From Anaerolineales bacterium (lineage in GTDB: Bacteria; Chloroflexota; Anaerolineae; Anaerolineales; UBA4823), in the NCBI GenBank assembly GCA_022865865.1, contig JALHTN010000707.1:1-7582 (forward strand): a stretch of 7,582 nucleotides of DNA, given 5' to 3'. Shown piece by piece: positions 6,493 to 7,582 of this stretch; positions within the stretch are counted from its first letter, which is position 1, and each line of letters begins with the position of its first letter. Both the position numbers and the translations under genes were made by a program. The notes beneath the pieces were generated by a model. That model made no database searches and was not told the origin of the DNA. It saw only the letters and a program-made list of their open reading frames with translations.

Positions 6493-6680
6493 CTTGTACG
6501 ACAAATGCGGTGTAAAAATTATTCAGAAATTGCATATTTACCAATCACGGCAGTGAAAAATACCTTCACTTATTTTCTTGAAAAGGAAATTCTCCGAAAT
6601 TATGGAACACCAAACTGGGAGAAAACAAGCCTAACATGAATTACAATTAAATGCTTTCCACAATTTGTAATGGAGATTCA

Positions 6681-7304
6681 ATGGCAATAAAAATACTGCT
6701 CGTAGACGATGACGCTTTGTTTAGACGCAGCCTTAGCTTCCATCTTGAACAAGCAGGGTATCAGGTATACACCTCCGCAAACGCCGAAGACGCGTTAGCA
6801 TTGGCCCGACGTGAGCAGCTAAATTTAATTCTCCTTGACATAGGCCTTCCAGGTATGGATGGTTTAACAGCATTGCGTCATTTTGAGGAACATGTCGGAG
6901 TTCCGGTAATTTTTGTCACTGCTCGACGGCGTGAATTGGATGAAGCTTTAGGCTTAGAATTGGGTGCTGATGACTACATCACTAAACCCTTCGATAAATC
7001 CGTACTCCTTGCCAGGATCAAAACCGTTCTCCGAAGAACTCAAAGCACTGTTCCGCTGCTCTCAAGATATGAGCCATTAATTATTGGCGACTTAGTCATT
7101 GACCCGACTGCACATATAGTCAGTGTAAACAAACGTCCTATTGACCTTTCCCCGATAGAATTCAAACTTCTCCATACCCTGGCATTAGAAACCGGGCGAG
7201 TGCTTTCGACATATGATTTACTCTCACGTGTTTGGGGTGCAGAATTTGTTGGCTGGCCTGCCCCCACAATATGTACCAGTCATAATGTTAGACTGATTTG
7301 CTGA
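6681..7304 (+). pseudogene. OmpR/PhoB-type response regulator, C-terminus cut off by an IS3-family insertion
   Basis: A two-component response regulator that would be phosphorylated by a partner histidine kinase and then bind promoter DNA. ATG at 6681 is chosen over 6651 because GGAG at 6672-6675 is well spaced and MAIKILLVDDD is the usual receiver start. Receiver domain about 4-118: acidic pocket Asp9-Asp11, phospho-acceptor Asp53 (LLDIGLPGMDG), Thr80 and Lys102 (TKPF). The winged-helix domain begins near 130 and shows LSPIEFKLLHTLA and LLSRVWGAEFVG. Family resemblance ends at about 7271. The frame then runs 10 codons into foreign DNA and stops at 7302-7304. The recognition helix and wing (YVHIRWLR-type segment) are missing, so DNA binding should be lost. 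No partner kinase is visible. No confident promoter was found in the 188 bp upstream. Confidence 0.88.
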
Positions 7305-7582
7305 ATTTGAGAAGGTTGAACCACAATAGTCGCCGGAGCAGGGGGTTTGTACCCCAGAGAACTATGCGGTCTGACAGTATTGTAGTGCTTCCTCCACATT
7401 TCAATTAGAACTTGAGCCTCCTTCAGTGAATAGAATATCTCTCTTGCAAGTAACTCATCCCGCATCTTGCCATTGAAGGATTCGATGTAGCCATTCTCCC
7501 ACGGGCTGCCAGGTTCGATAAACAAAGGTTTGACAGACAACCGGGACAAGAACTTGCGCACCTTCTTAGCGATAAACTCCGA
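7272..7582 (-). mobile_element. IS3-family insertion sequence, one end only
   Basis: The element appears to begin at 7272 with TGTACCAGTC, compatible with the TG...CA ends of IS3-family elements. It carries the transposase OrfB on the minus strand and continues past the right edge. The boundary is inferred from where the response regulator loses its family sequence and from the TGTAC start. The other end and any target duplication lie outside the window. Confidence 0.65.
7280..7582 (-). CDS. IS3-family transposase OrfB, C-terminal part (5' end off window)
   Basis: The C-terminal 100 residues of an IS3-family OrfB transposase with a retroviral-integrase (rve) fold. The frame is open from the right edge (SEFIAKKVRKFL) to TGA at 7280-7282, so the real start is off the window; an in-frame GTG at 7561 is internal. 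Diagnostic sequence: IEPGSPWENGYIESFNGKMR, where the Glu in YIESFNG is the third acidic residue of the DDE triad. Next come RDELL and the C-terminal HYNTVRPHSSLGYKPPAP typical of the rve_3 region. The first two catalytic aspartates lie beyond the window. This gene runs opposite to the response regulator it interrupts. The visible part has no internal stop. Confidence 0.92.
   Translation of the reverse strand, partial: SEFIAKKVRKFLSRLSVKPLFIEPGSPWENGYIESFNGKMRDELLAREIFYSLKEAQVLIEMWRKHYNTVRPHSSLGYKPPAPATIVVQPSQIQQISLTL

Larger units (their letters stand above)
5043..6515 (+). pseudogene. IS1182-family DDE transposase, broken by in-frame TAG
   Basis: A cut-and-paste type transposase of the IS1182 family, 490 residues if the stop is ignored. 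N-terminal domain (about 1-105, DUF772-like): RPSIDPVVFFKLQLIAFFEG and RWFIG. The codon after RWFIG, number 94 (5322-5324), is TAG where the family has tyrosine (GYD). The frame then continues with DFPEAVPDHSSLSKIRERYG. The catalytic core follows: Asp143 in YFDGTKVRAN, Asp285 in SGDAKYGT, and a Glu that is probably Glu412 in WVEPLFGEAK. Between the last two lies a cysteine cluster (RCPQGQ, VCNTCPVKEAC) typical of these transposases. ATG at 5043 has GGGAG at 5031-5035 and lies 19 bp after the recombinase frame, so the two were probably co-transcribed. TTG at 5358 could restart translation but would lack the N-terminal domain. The last 8 codons lie outside the right inverted repeat. Confidence 0.88.

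Noticed and set aside
6552..6570. AGTGAA/TTCACT hairpin after the transposase as a terminator
   Set aside because: Only six A/T-rich pairs with a weak T-run; too weak to call.
7254..7271. Frameshift in the run of five C within the response regulator
   Set aside because: Shifting the frame does not restore the winged-helix sequence beyond 7271. A simple insertion junction at TGTACC explains the loss better.

Overview
The window looks like a chromosomal segment from a free-living bacterium, most plausibly Chloroflexota (Anaerolineae-like). That guess rests on the overall look of the bacterial release-factor-like protein, the small tyrosine recombinase and the IS1182-type transposase. It is inference, because no rRNA or other taxonomic marker is present. 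The window joins one housekeeping operon to an accessory region with several broken mobile-element genes.

Left part (1-1449, minus strand): gatC then gatA, two subunits of the tRNA-dependent amidotransferase GatCAB. gatA runs off the left edge. gatC has an extended -10 promoter placed so that transcription should begin on the A of its ATG, which predicts a leaderless mRNA. Positions 1450-2206 are AT-rich and hold no convincing gene.

Middle part (2203-6492): a 4.28-kb segment bounded by 17-bp inverted repeats (16/17 identical), each flanked outside by the same four bases, AAAT. This is the layout of one transposed unit. Inside it, on the minus strand, are two apparently intact genes: a release-factor-like protein (baeRF superfamily, 388 aa) and a small protein resembling the ribosome hibernation factors HPF/RaiA (109 aa). 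On the plus strand are a promoter-terminator unit, a large interrupted inverted repeat, a catalytic-domain-only tyrosine recombinase and an IS1182-family transposase 19 bp behind it. The recombinase and the transposase each carry one in-frame stop codon (TGA and TAG). As read, the element is probably immobile while its two ribosome-related cargo genes stay open.

Right part (6493-7582): an OmpR/PhoB-type response regulator on the plus strand. Its DNA-binding domain is cut off at about 7271 by the end of an IS3-family element, whose OrfB transposase enters from the right edge on the minus strand.

The most interesting idea here is a transposon-like unit carrying a possible ribosome release/hibernation pair. 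The main uncertainty is whether the two repeats are the ends of one element or relics of separate IS1182 insertions.
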